Source: Muribaculaceae bacterium | Lineage (GTDB): Bacteria; Bacteroidota; Bacteroidia; Bacteroidales; Muribaculaceae | Direction of reading: 5' to 3' | Length of the DNA stretch: 64,000 bases | NCBI GenBank assembly: GCA_022509105.1 | Contig: JAFLTV010000001.1 | Location: forward strand, 177,649 to 241,648 | Shown: piece by piece, positions 53,762-62,985 of the stretch | Position numbering within the stretch: the stretch's first letter is position 1 | Layout of the letters: each line of letters begins with the position of its first letter | Notes under the pieces: generated by a model | What the model saw: only the letters and a program-made list of their open reading frames with translations | Database searches by the model: none | Told to the model about the DNA's origin: nothing | Made by a program: the position numbers and the translations under genes

Positions 53762-56331
53762 AGAGAAACTCTGACTCCGCTCTTGTCTACACCCGGAGTG
53801 TTCCTGTAAGTCACACGCCAGACATAGTCGACTCTTAATACTGAGAAAATATTATCGATTCCGGCCCCTATTTCCATATATGGGGTCGCTTTCATTTTCA
53901 TGGAATGTGTGTCAGCAGGAAAAGCTAATAATGAGCCGTTAATTTTAGGGTTGTTCTTATCACTCAATGAGCCCTTAAGGCCTTTGAATGTGATTGCTTC
54001 CCTCAATTTGAGTTTATTGATTCCAGGAATTCTATTGAACAGTACACCATTGCCAAAATAAGTCATATCAATGGAAGCGTAGGAATCATTTGCAAATTCC
54101 ATGGGATCCATTAAGGAATAGCTTTCCGGTTGAATCGTGTAAGACAGATTGGCATTCGGCCAAAACAAACCGGGGAAATAAACAGAGCTCCACACTTTGC
54201 CGGCTTTCGCAATCGCATCTATATATCCGAATGCTGAGAGCCAGAATCTTTTTTGAACTGAAAGCTCGGTGATATTAGTGGTATACGCAGCTCCGAAAAG
54301 ATTTTTCGGTCCGTATTCATGAGTGAGCTGCACAATCCATGGATCCATATTGACAGGGAGACGGTTCGACCTGTTTTGCACAAATTTTTCTCCCTTTGCC
54401 CATCTCAAACTTACATTGAAAGCTGCTTGGTTGTAATTATGTATAATTCTGCCGTCAGGGAAAATAAAGGGAAGCCAGCGTGTTGATTCCTGACGCGAGA
54501 ATTTCAACCCGGCTTCTATTGAAAAATTGTTTGGTAATTCTAAGACATATCCACCTTCGGCCAATTTTCTATAGGTTACGAAATCGCTCGATTTCCTTTT
54601 AAGAGAAAGGAAAATATTATCCTGATTTGTGAATAGATAATGTTGTCCAATGAGATCCAGATCATAAGTATAGGATGCATAGAAACCATGGCGGGGCCAT
54701 TCATAAAAGAAATGATCTTTTTTCCAGAATGAATATTCCAGTGTGGCGCTGTATTTCCAGCGATGATCTTTAGTGCCGTATGCTGCATAGCCTTTTGCAA
54801 AAAGATGAGGATTAAGAGCTGCCATTGTCATTCCTCCCAATCTGATTCTGACACCTTCCACTGTGTTAAAGCTTAAGAATGTGTTCAGCGGTCCGATATC
54901 GAATTTACTCGGTTTGCCGGTGGTGATATAGCCGCTCTCCATAAGTCCTATGAATTTTTCAACCCAATAAAAAAGCGGCACTTTCCTCATCTGGGCTGTT
55001 AGTCCCGACATTCTCTTTTCAGCCATACTCAATGGAATCATTCTTTTCTCGTTCCAGAATTCTGCTGTGTTTCCTATGGAGTCGGTGAGATTGAATTGAA
55101 ATCCAAGTTTGGAGTAATAATCTTCAAGATCCTCTCTTTTCTTATATGAAAAATTATCATACATGGTGGTTTTTCGCCCATAAAATTCCGGAGTTCCGGC
55201 CACAATCTGCATCTCCACTACCACATCATCGAAATATTTATGACGGTTTCCAAGACTGTCTTTCTCAAAGCTCTGGTTTATATAGAGATTTTTCAGGAAG
55301 TTAAGGTTTATGTCATGAGGGGTTCGCATTGTCAGTTTCTTCACAAACATTGTGGAGTCATCTGCCACTACATATATTTTTCCGTTGAAACCCATCGACT
55401 GAGGATTGCGCGGCAGAAAACTCAATTCAATACATTTATCTTTCCCGATGAAGACTGTGTCTGAAAGGTAATATTTATAGAAGTCAGGTCCTAAAGGAGA
55501 AAGAGGGCTGACAAATCTGTTTTGGAGGATGTTGATATTGGAACTGTAAACATCTGTTTCGCGGACCACGTCTTCCAGAATTATTCTCATATTTTCCTGA
55601 CTCATGATTTCATCTATACCCTCTGATTTGAAACCATGTATAATCTCTTTCTCCATCTTGGGTTTTTTACTTTTGAGGATAGAGGAAAATTTTTCTTTTA
55701 ATATCAGATTGAGAAGCCGGTTGCCCGTAATGGGTGAAGTGTCTACATAGTTTTCCAGAAACTTCCCTTTCTTTCCCATGAATCCTCCCTCAAAATTTCC
55801 ATTAAAATTGTTGATGGAAATCAAGGTCTTTTCATATTTATCGTAACTATAAAAGTCGGAATCTTCCGGATTATATTGAGAGGAGATCTTTCTTAGATTG
55901 TTTACGAAATCTACAGCCGGATTGTTTTTCTTTGAATATTTCTCCTTTTTCGGTTTTATATAGACCTCTTCCAATTGATAAGGTGAAGGTGTTAATCTTA
56001 ATATTATAGTTGTGTCTGAATTGTTTGGAATTTTAAACAATTTCTCCTCATATCCGGCATAATTTATTCTCAATTCCTTATCTTTCAAATTCGACGGATA
56101 GATGAATTTTCCATCTTCGTCAGTAAGATAAACCTGTCTCTTCCCGGAAATTGTGGTGAGGGTGGCAATTGGTAAGGTTTCTTCTGTGAGAGAGTCGGTG
56201 ATGATAATTATTCCCTTGGCTTTACAATTTAATGGAATTGACAGAAAAGAATATAAACAGACAATAAGGAAAAGATACTTAAAATCCTTATTCACAAAAT
56301 ATTCTCTTATGCCAAATAATTTATGATTCAA
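53746..56331 (-). CDS. DUF5686 outer-membrane protein with carboxypeptidase-like domain
   Basis: The 861-residue protein has an N-terminal signal-like segment (YLFLIVCLYSFLSIPLNCKAKG), a CarboxypepD_reg-like domain (about residues 40-115) and a large DUF5686 region ending in beta-strand-rich sequence with a C-terminal aromatic residue (RVSLHFTL). This implies an outer-membrane beta-barrel. DUF5686 proteins are common in Bacteroidota. They are often near TonB-linked systems, but no susC/susD pair is here. Function unknown. Confidence 0.85.
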   Translation of the reverse strand: MNHKLFGIREYFVNKDFKYLFLIVCLYSFLSIPLNCKAKGIIIITDSLTEETLPIATLTTISGKRQVYLTDEDGKFIYPSNLKDKELRINYAGYEEKLFKIPNNSDTTIILRLTPSPYQLEEVYIKPKKEKYSKKNNPAVDFVNNLRKISSQYNPEDSDFYSYDKYEKTLISINNFNGNFEGGFMGKKGKFLENYVDTSPITGNRLLNLILKEKFSSILKSKKPKMEKEIIHGFKSEGIDEIMSQENMRIILEDVVRETDVYSSNINILQNRFVSPLSPLGPDFYKYYLSDTVFIGKDKCIELSFLPRNPQSMGFNGKIYVVADDSTMFVKKLTMRTPHDINLNFLKNLYINQSFEKDSLGNRHKYFDDVVVEMQIVAGTPEFYGRKTTMYDNFSYKKREDLEDYYSKLGFQFNLTDSIGNTAEFWNEKRMIPLSMAEKRMSGLTAQMRKVPLFYWVEKFIGLMESGYITTGKPSKFDIGPLNTFLSFNTVEGVRIRLGGMTMAALNPHLFAKGYAAYGTKDHRWKYSATLEYSFWKKDHFFYEWPRHGFYASYTYDLDLIGQHYLFTNQDNIFLSLKRKSSDFVTYRKLAEGGYVLELPNNFSIEAGLKFSRQESTRWLPFIFPDGRIIHNYNQAAFNVSLRWAKGEKFVQNRSNRLPVNMDPWIVQLTHEYGPKNLFGAAYTTNITELSVQKRFWLSAFGYIDAIAKAGKVWSSVYFPGLFWPNANLSYTIQPESYSLMDPMEFANDSYASIDMTYFGNGVLFNRIPGINKLKLREAITFKGLKGSLSDKNNPKINGSLLAFPADTHSMKMKATPYMEIGAGIDNIFSVLRVDYVWRVTYRNTPGVDKSGVRVSLHFTL

Positions 56332-56649
56332 AACTCTTAGGGGAAAACTATATATGGTAATTTAAACCAAAAGTGTGTTATAATTCTAAAATATGAGAAT
56401 ACACTTCGCCTGTGTATGAAATAAAAAAGTCAATTTCTTGAATTTCAGTTTACTCAATGTCTTTGCATGCATGCAAATGGTGATAGATTTATGATTTGGG
56501 ATAATCATTAATTATATAAGTTATCGTTATTTCCTTTTTATTTATTATCAGCGAGAAGGCAGTGAGAGAATAAATTTCTCTGACTGCCTTTCCGCTTTTT
56601 ATTGGATTATTTATAAAATGCTCCGTGATTGGAACCACAAATTTCTATT
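56332..56649. other. Intergenic region with promoter-like boxes and an orphan terminator
   Basis: No gene was found. TTTG at 56462-56465 and TAGATTTA at 56484-56491 are an 18-base-spaced imperfect promoter pair on the plus strand. Then a long hairpin (AAGGCAGTGAGAGAA with TTCTCTGACTGCCTT, plus GCG/CGC arms) spans 56551-56595 and is followed by TTTTT. The hairpin could also lie at the end of the minus-strand DUF4923 transcript. Confidence 0.6.
56551..56600 (+). terminator. Long terminator hairpin without a visible plus-strand gene
   Basis: GCG (56551-56553), AAGGCAGT and AGAGAA pair with TTCTCT, ACTGCCTT and CGC, followed by TTTTT at 56596-56600. On the minus strand it follows the DUF4923 gene, but there the T run is missing, so the orientation suggests a plus-strand RNA end. 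Confidence 0.7.
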
Positions 56650-57426
56650 TCACTTATTTTTGAAAATACCTTTCAAGGCATTGATTCCGTTAGTGATGAC
56701 AGTATTTGTGGTTGAATTTTGCGTAGAATCGGATGGTGTAGTAGTTGTAGTGGTAGTTGTTGTATTGGTGTTATTGGGAGATGATGAAGTAGAAACCATC
56801 TTGAAACCAATACAAGCCCCATCATAACTGTCTAAAATAGATCCTACAGTAGATGCAAGAGAATTACCTGTAATTTTAGTAATGGTAGATATCAGTGATT
56901 TTAGTTTTGTGGCATCAAACATAAGATTTAGGTTCGAACCGCTTTTTTCAATATAAGCTGTCAATTTGCCAATATTGACCACTACTGCTTTGAAATTGAA
57001 TGTGAAAGTGCCGTCTTTGTCATTCTTGGTTATAGTGCCTGAAAGTGGCACTCCTTTTACTTTCATCGTGAAATTTGCATCACTGTCTATTGTAAGAGTC
57101 ATTCCGTTTAATCCATATTTATCATAATATGGTTTAAGTTTTGACTCTATAGCAGCTGCTCCTGCGATACCGCCAGCCTTTTGAAGGAAATTTTCACTTT
57201 TGAAAGTAACTGCCGGTCCCTCACTTTTATATTCACCCACAAGATCTGCAAGTGTAAGATCGGTTTTTGTGAATACACCTTCAATCACATTGCTTATAAT
57301 ATCTGTAGCTGATCCTCCTCCTGCAATCCCTTTTAATAAATCTCCAAAACTTTGTGCCGAAGCCGCCTGAAAGGAACCTATAAGGAGAAGAGCTACAAAT
57401 AATTTTTTTATAATTCTCATTTTCAA
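56650..57426 (-). CDS. DUF4923-family secreted protein
   Basis: The 258-residue protein has a signal peptide (MKMRIIKKLFVALLLIGSFQ, cut after ASAQ) and the lipocalin-like DUF4923 domain (about residues 50-215: DLTLADLVGEYKSEGPAVTF; LTIDSDANFTMKVKGVPLSGTI). A Thr run (NNTNTTTTTTTTTPSDS, about 219-236) precedes the end. A second start, two codons on at 57420, is possible. It lies 14 bases after glgB, so it may be co-transcribed, though the products do not seem related. Confidence 0.85.
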   Translation of the reverse strand: MKMRIIKKLFVALLLIGSFQAASAQSFGDLLKGIAGGGSATDIISNVIEGVFTKTDLTLADLVGEYKSEGPAVTFKSENFLQKAGGIAGAAAIESKLKPYYDKYGLNGMTLTIDSDANFTMKVKGVPLSGTITKNDKDGTFTFNFKAVVVNIGKLTAYIEKSGSNLNLMFDATKLKSLISTITKITGNSLASTVGSILDSYDGACIGFKMVSTSSSPNNTNTTTTTTTTTPSDSTQNSTTNTVITNGINALKGIFKNK

Positions 57427-57440
57427 TTAGTTTTAACTTC

Positions 57441-59501
57441 TTATTTTGTTTTCTCTTTTTTATTATTGACTTTCTTTTTTGGTTTTGGTTTAATGAGCCT
57501 TAAGACCATGGCTGTTCTTGCAGGTATATAGATTTTCAACCACCCTTTTCCGGAGGGTTTATAGAGAGGATCCGGAGTTGTGAAATGATGCACATTGTCA
57601 TCAACAAGACCATAACCTCCAAACTGACCTGAATCTGAGTCTAAAACAACTTCATACTCACCTTCCGGAGCGAGGAAACCGTAGCCGTCAAAACTTCGCG
57701 TTGGATTCCAGTTGAAGACGAATATAAGGTCGCCTCTCATAAAGGCTAATATCTGGTCGTCGTCTTTCTCCCAAAGTTTTTCCACCGGCATAGCCTGGAA
57801 ATTGTAGACTCCTGACACTAATTCCACCATAGAATTATCGAAAGCGTTCAAGAACCTGTATTTAAGGTCTTCTCTATCCACAAGTTCCCATTGACGTCGT
57901 GCATATTTATAACTCCATCCGTTACCTTCACGTGGAAAATCAATCCATTCCGGATGACCGAATTCATTGCCCATAAAGTTGAGGTAGCCTCCATTGATTG
58001 TGGCTAATGTAACAAGTCTTATCATTTTGTGAAGCGCCATGCCTCGAGCCACTGTCATATCTTCATCGCCTGTCATCATGTGCCAATACATCTCCTTGTC
58101 GATAAGACGGAATATGATGGTTTTGTCGCCCACCAGGGCCTGATCGTGGCTTTCACAATATGAAATAGTCTTCTCATCGGCTCGCCTATTGGTTAATTCC
58201 CAGAATATAGATGTGGGATGCCAGTCTTCATCTTTCTTTTCTTTGATCATCTTGATCCAGTAATCAGGCACTCCCATGGCCATCCTGTAGTCGAATCCGA
58301 TTCCTCCATCTTCAAATTTCACGGCCAAACCTGGCATTCCGCTCATTTCTTCAGCAATGGTGATTGCCTTGGGATTCACTTCATGAATAAGGATGTTTGC
58401 CAAGGAAAGATAGGTTATGGCATTAGTGTCTTGATTGCCGTCATAATAGTCGCCATATGACCCGAATGCTTTGCCTAAACCATGGTCATAATATAGCATT
58501 GAGGTGACACCGTCGAAACGGAAGCCGTCAAATTTGAATTCTTCTAGCCAATATTTACAGTTGGAGAGCAGGAAATGAAGCACGGAATTCTTCCCGTAAT
58601 CGAAAAGCAGGGAATCCCATGCAGGATGTTCCCTTCTATGGTCGCCATAGAAATATAGATTGTATGATCCGTCTAATCTGCCCAAACCTTCGATTTCATT
58701 TTTCACGGCGTGTGAATGAACTATATCCATGATAACAGCAATTCCCATTTTATGGGCTGCATCTATGAGATGCTTAAGTTCATCGGGAGTTCCGAATCTG
58801 GAACTCGGAGCATAAAAACTGCTGACATGATAACCGAAAGATCCGTAATATGGATGTTCCTGGATTGCCATTATCTGAATGGCATTATATCCGTCGGAAG
58901 CTATGCGCGGAAGAATTTTTTCTCTAAATTCATCATAAGACCCAACTTCCTCTTTATCTTGGGCCATACCAATGTGGCATTCATATATCAAGAGCGGTTT
59001 TACGTCAGGAGAGAATTTCTTGATTTTGAATTTATAGGGCTTGGCCGGGGCATAAACCTGAGCTGAGAAAATTTTTGTTTCCGGGTCTTGCACCACTCTC
59101 TCAGCATATGCCGGGATTCTTTCTCCCTCTCCTCCGTTCCATTTCACAAACATTTTGAAAAGGTCTCCATTTTGTATATCTTCTTCTTCAAGCTGAAGTT
59201 GCCAATCGCCATAGTTTATTCGAGTGAGTTTGAACTTGTCTTCAAGCTTCCAATCGGAGAAAGTGCCGGTAAGCCAGATTTCTGTGGCATTAGGAGCATA
59301 TTCTCTGAAAATCCATCCCCCGCCGGGCAAATGGTGCAGTCCGTAATATTTATAGGCATTCGCAAACTCAGACAGTGAGCCATCAGTGGAAGCTGTGAGC
59401 TCATCCAATTTTTTTATGACGTCTTCATGTCTACCCTCTATAGCCGGCGCGTATGGTTCGAGCCAGGGGTCGTTTTTCAGGAATGCAAGTTTCTTTTTCA
59501 T
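57441..59501 (-). CDS. glgB: 1,4-alpha-glucan branching enzyme
   Basis: Makes the alpha-1,6 branches of glycogen. The 686-residue protein has an N-terminal CBM48 (about residues 55-150: YYGLHHLPGGGWIFREYAPNA) and a GH13 barrel with DIVHSHA, DGFRFDGVTSMLYYDHG (nucleophile Asp), TIAEEMSGMPG (acid Glu) and SHDQALVGDK, then the C-terminal all-beta domain. The order and length fit the eukaryote-like GH13_8 type seen in Bacteroidetes. The last residues are Lys-rich. It follows the DUF4435 gene by 26 bases. No other glycogen gene is in the window. Confidence 0.95.
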   Translation of the reverse strand: MKKKLAFLKNDPWLEPYAPAIEGRHEDVIKKLDELTASTDGSLSEFANAYKYYGLHHLPGGGWIFREYAPNATEIWLTGTFSDWKLEDKFKLTRINYGDWQLQLEEEDIQNGDLFKMFVKWNGGEGERIPAYAERVVQDPETKIFSAQVYAPAKPYKFKIKKFSPDVKPLLIYECHIGMAQDKEEVGSYDEFREKILPRIASDGYNAIQIMAIQEHPYYGSFGYHVSSFYAPSSRFGTPDELKHLIDAAHKMGIAVIMDIVHSHAVKNEIEGLGRLDGSYNLYFYGDHRREHPAWDSLLFDYGKNSVLHFLLSNCKYWLEEFKFDGFRFDGVTSMLYYDHGLGKAFGSYGDYYDGNQDTNAITYLSLANILIHEVNPKAITIAEEMSGMPGLAVKFEDGGIGFDYRMAMGVPDYWIKMIKEKKDEDWHPTSIFWELTNRRADEKTISYCESHDQALVGDKTIIFRLIDKEMYWHMMTGDEDMTVARGMALHKMIRLVTLATINGGYLNFMGNEFGHPEWIDFPREGNGWSYKYARRQWELVDREDLKYRFLNAFDNSMVELVSGVYNFQAMPVEKLWEKDDDQILAFMRGDLIFVFNWNPTRSFDGYGFLAPEGEYEVVLDSDSGQFGGYGLVDDNVHHFTTPDPLYKPSGKGWLKIYIPARTAMVLRLIKPKPKKKVNNKKEKTK

Positions 59502-59527
59502 AATATATGTTTTTGTTTCGTTCTTAT

Positions 59528-61210
59528 TTAATAACGTAATTGGCTGCCATTATTCTTTGTCCTTCTCCTTCTTTTCTTCTTTTTTACAAAAGATTCCTTT
59601 GGATTCACATAATTAATCTGTGGAACCGGAGGTGGTTCAGAAATATAATTGGGTTGAAGACAGCTTCGAAGTGATTCACGGATAACGTCAGCCTCCTTGC
59701 CTCCGTTTTTCAGAACTGATATAACCCCCCTGAGATATTCATCCTTGTTTTTGTAACCCAGAAGATCGGCTACACCACATTCATTCAGCAGGGGTTTATG
59801 GTTGAACACTTTCAAAATAGAGGCATAATCTTCATGAGTAAGAATATAATTGAAAGAATGCATCAATTCATTATATTGCCTTCGAGGATTGAGAATATTT
59901 ATTAATCCCTTAAGATGAGTCTCAAGAGCCGTGATACATGAAAATTTAGCATCAATTTTGGCATCCACTTCCCTCTTTACGCGATGACGCACATGCTCCA
60001 GCACTTGGGCATGAAGTTTTTCTTTAAACTGGGAGAGTGTCTTTTTCTTAACCCTGTTGAAAACAACATCATCATTTTTTCCACGTAATACGGCCATTTG
60101 TCTGATCACAGGCTCTAAAAGAAAAAGATTTTCAACCTCGGCAACTTCCGGAACCATTATCAGTTTTTTTCTGAGGTATTCCACCTCCTTGTCGGTCCGA
60201 CGGTCACGATCTACTATACCCCGGCTTTCCAGATGATGCATATTGGTTAGCCCGTTGAAAGAACGCGTTGTTTCTATAACCTTATCGCAAGAACCAAGAG
60301 GTTTTACTGTATATTCCGGGAAAACCAAAGGATAAAGCTTGGCATCTATGCTATGTTGCATGTCCCCTTCAATGAATAAAACCGGTTTACGGCTACCAAT
60401 CAGCTCTATGAAAACATCTTCGCGTAGTTCCCCTGGAGCAATCAGTTCATAGTCCCATTCTTTGTGTTGTGCGTCATAACTCTTTACCCATAAGACTACA
60501 TTTCGAGTGCGTGAATTCACGAATTCTACGTCTACGGAATTATAGACAAAAGTGCAATCCGGTCGCAGACTTTCGATTGCATTCCAAAGTGAATTGAGCA
60601 CTGTGGGATGAAGAAATAGTGATGGTGCGTCAATAAAAATCACAGCCTTTGGCATAGCGTAAAGCACTCCGGCTACATAATATAAGACTGCCATTTCTCC
60701 TTGGCTAAGTCTTTCAACAGGTATAAGGTCCTCACCGGCTTCGGTGGAAAACATCAGGCTTCCATCAGTGGTTATAATTCGATTTCCCGGGAAGATTTTA
60801 CTCCAGATTTTAGTCAACCTGTCGAGTTTTGTCAAATGATAGGCAGATTGTGACTTTTTTTCAGATACAGACTTTTTGAGCTTCATAAGAGAGTCAAACT
60901 CATCGGCAAAAAGCATGTAGCTTAACTTTTCAAGCTCGCTGACAGCATTTATTTTTAGATAAGGTCTTCTTTCCGCATATTCACGGAAAAGCATGTCGAT
61001 ACTTCCTTTACGCATCGATTCCCGGCGTTCTGGGAATGGTGCACGGATTGCGGAAAGACAGAAAGTGCGGTCGCCGGTTAGATCCATCAGATGCTCCATG
61101 AATTTAGTTTTTCCCGCTCCACCACCGCCGATAATTGTCAATTGTCGGGCGTCTGGCAGGCGTGGAATCTCTTTACCCCCCATTAATGCCGGAAGTTTTA
61201 ATGTCTGCAT
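59528..61210 (-). CDS. ABC/AAA-type ATPase with a DUF4435 (TOPRIM-like) domain
   Basis: The 560-residue protein has Walker A GGGGAGKT (about residue 28), signature-like LSQGEMAVLYY and a Walker B IFIDAPSLFLHP with Ala at the place of the usual catalytic Glu. The second half holds DUF4435 (about residues 280-400): FIEGD and VDRDRRTD are the acidic TOPRIM-like residues. The C-terminus is helical and ends in a Lys/Arg-rich tail (KKKKRRRRTKN). The layout resembles OLD-family nucleases, which are defence or repair proteins; the role here is unknown. It is transcribed with glgB. I would not call it a defence gene on present evidence. Confidence 0.8.
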   Translation of the reverse strand: MQTLKLPALMGGKEIPRLPDARQLTIIGGGGAGKTKFMEHLMDLTGDRTFCLSAIRAPFPERRESMRKGSIDMLFREYAERRPYLKINAVSELEKLSYMLFADEFDSLMKLKKSVSEKKSQSAYHLTKLDRLTKIWSKIFPGNRIITTDGSLMFSTEAGEDLIPVERLSQGEMAVLYYVAGVLYAMPKAVIFIDAPSLFLHPTVLNSLWNAIESLRPDCTFVYNSVDVEFVNSRTRNVVLWVKSYDAQHKEWDYELIAPGELREDVFIELIGSRKPVLFIEGDMQHSIDAKLYPLVFPEYTVKPLGSCDKVIETTRSFNGLTNMHHLESRGIVDRDRRTDKEVEYLRKKLIMVPEVAEVENLFLLEPVIRQMAVLRGKNDDVVFNRVKKKTLSQFKEKLHAQVLEHVRHRVKREVDAKIDAKFSCITALETHLKGLINILNPRRQYNELMHSFNYILTHEDYASILKVFNHKPLLNECGVADLLGYKNKDEYLRGVISVLKNGGKEADVIRESLRSCLQPNYISEPPPVPQINYVNPKESFVKKKKRRRRTKNNGSQLRY

Positions 61211-61278
61211 CTATCTAATTTTGAGTTCATTCTTTATAAACCCAAATATAATGATAAAAAATGAGGAGACCAAAAAAT

Positions 61279-61485
61279 TTACATCACCAAATGAATTATT
61301 CCACTCTCCCACACAAACGTTTGACGGTTACGAAAATAACAGGCCCATACCTGTTCATCCGTTACCGGATTTCCATCTTTCCTTTTATATAATTCTTCTC
61401 TATTTATGAGATAGGCTATTTGGGGAATAGTTAATCCTCTACCCTCTGTGACAAGGCAATACACCATTGCCTCTTCCAGTTTCAT
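61279..61485 (-). CDS. Small winged-helix-like protein
   Basis: The 68-residue protein, MKLEEAMVYCLVTEGRG-like start, has a three-helix plan (EAMVYCLVTE; TIPQIAYLINREELYKR; TDEQVWACYFRNRQTF) with a C-terminal strand pair. It resembles a HARE-HTH or winged-helix DNA-binding domain. An earlier ATG at 61503 (MFIGNK) is possible. It is 68 bases upstream of the DUF4435 gene on the same strand, so it may be co-transcribed with it. Function unknown. Confidence 0.65.
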   Translation of the reverse strand: MKLEEAMVYCLVTEGRGLTIPQIAYLINREELYKRKDGNPVTDEQVWACYFRNRQTFVWESGIIHLVM

Positions 61486-61592
61486 TTTATTTCCTATAAA
61501 CATTTTCCTTCCTCATATCCATTTTCACATTCTCTCTCACTTCATCCTCTTTATCCGGCCTATCCCGCTTTAACTGGATTAATCTCGCTTCA

Positions 61593-62348
61593 TCAGGATT
61601 CATCTATATTTCTAATTCCCCTACAGTTCGGATAATCACTACAACCCCAAAATTCGCGTCCCTGTAAATACCCTTTTTTCTGCATCCTCCTCATCATAGG
61701 TTTCCCACAATCCGGACATTGAGGAGAATTATTTGCCACAGCTTGTCTCCTTTTAGCTTCAAGTCTGTCAGCCGTCATATTTTCAGTAAAACCTCCATTT
61801 TGCATGAAAGCCTCATGTAGATTTTTCAATTGAGATTGAAGCATTCTGTTCTCTTTCAATAGAAGTACCAACACAGCATTGGCTACAATTTCAGGATTAT
61901 CATTTTTCAACCATCTGTCAAATTTTCTTTTTTGAGTTAAAATATGTCGGGCTGCGTCATGAAGATAACTATTGGAATATTGAGGAGGATCGAGCCTCAT
62001 TTGCCACATGGCTTCTCTATTTGGGTTTCCAATAGCCCATATTTCAGCTTTTCTCCGTAATAAATAATTAAAGAAATCTCCCTGTACTTCATCAAAACTT
62101 GCTCTTGCAACATCTAACAATCGCATTTCTGTTTCTATAGAAGTTGTATAGCGTGCCGAACCCTCAGTAATATTACTAACACCGCACCGAGCTGCCATTA
62201 CCATCTGATCATATAGACGTCTTCCCGGATCTAATTTATAGTCAATAAATTTATCACAAAAATCTTGTGTTGCCAATTGAATTATATTGGCCATAATCCA
62301 TGAATCCAGCCAAAAATAAGATTGAGAAAATTGAATATTTACTCCCAT
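61593..62348 (-). CDS. Four-helix-bundle protein with a C-terminal topoisomerase-type zinc ribbon
   Basis: The 251-residue protein has an N-terminal part similar to the S23/Avd four-helix-bundle family (about residues 10-130: QLATQDFCDKFIDYKL, YDQMVMAARCGVSNITEGSARY) and a C-terminal zinc ribbon (CPDCGKPMMRRMQKKGYLQGREFWGCSDYPNC, four Cys, about residues 213-245) of the type seen at the end of topoisomerase I. S23-like proteins are encoded in rRNA intervening sequences and Avd-like ones help diversity-generating retroelements; neither rRNA nor a reverse transcriptase gene lies here. RNA or DNA binding is likely. Confidence 0.75.
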   Translation of the reverse strand: MGVNIQFSQSYFWLDSWIMANIIQLATQDFCDKFIDYKLDPGRRLYDQMVMAARCGVSNITEGSARYTTSIETEMRLLDVARASFDEVQGDFFNYLLRRKAEIWAIGNPNREAMWQMRLDPPQYSNSYLHDAARHILTQKRKFDRWLKNDNPEIVANAVLVLLLKENRMLQSQLKNLHEAFMQNGGFTENMTADRLEAKRRQAVANNSPQCPDCGKPMMRRMQKKGYLQGREFWGCSDYPNCRGIRNIDES

Positions 62349-62569
62349 ATTTTTATTTATTTAATTTCCCCTCTATCCATCTTAATAGCCTTTCTTATTA
62401 TCAATCCTATTTATATTTAATTTTCACTTTCTCAAAGGAAATATTTTTATTGAAAATTAAGGTTATTCTTAAATAGTATGCTTAATATTACAAAATTAAC
62501 AATAATAAATGAAATTTAATTAGAGGTATATAATATTGTTTTGATAAATAATATCAGGTTATTAGCTTG

Positions 62570-62847
62570 ATGTATGGTGTGCTTCGCTATTTCCACAAAG
62601 GAGATGAATTCATAAGAATCGGAGAAGTTGCTAAATATATCGGGATTATTACCAAAGGTTCCTTAAAATATGTATTATTATCACTGTTGAAAATGAGAAA
62701 GTAATCGATCTTGAAACTGCTGATGGATTTGCGGCCGGATTTCCCTACTGCCTGAAAGACATTCCATCTGAATGGTCCGTGATTGTAAAAGCTGAATCTG
62801 ATTTATATTATATTTCATCTGAAAAGGTAAATAGTTTAAGTCCCTGA
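62570..62847 (+). pseudogene. Decayed Crp/Fnr-family regulator, frameshifted and truncated
   Basis: The first frame (62570-62704) reads FHKGDEFIRIGEVAKYIGIITKGSLKYV, a cyclic-nucleotide-type sensor domain. About 62677 onward, a second frame continues IITVENEKVIDLETADGF then GFPYCLKDIPSEWSVI and ESDLYYISSEKV, again typical of Bacteroidales Crp-like proteins, to a stop at 62845-62847. The DNA-binding HTH domain and the first 30 or so residues are missing. So a frameshift near 62672-62680, a 5' loss and a 3' loss have occurred. Confidence 0.75.
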
Positions 62848-62985
62848 TTTTCTGGCATTTCAATAAGCCTTTCCCGAAATTTTCAAGAATTAATGTTAAA
62901 ATTTTTAAAAATTTTTCAAAATATTTAAATTAATTTTATTAATTTAGTATTCTAATTGAAAAATTATCTTAAATATTCAGTAATT

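Noticed and set aside
59528..61210. Calling the DUF4435 ATPase an anti-phage (OLD/Gabija-like) system
   Set aside because: No GajB-like helicase or other defence partner lies next to it, and it is linked with glgB instead.
62681..62863. 60-codon minus-strand frame over the Crp relic
   Set aside because: The plus-strand sensor-domain similarity explains this stretch better.
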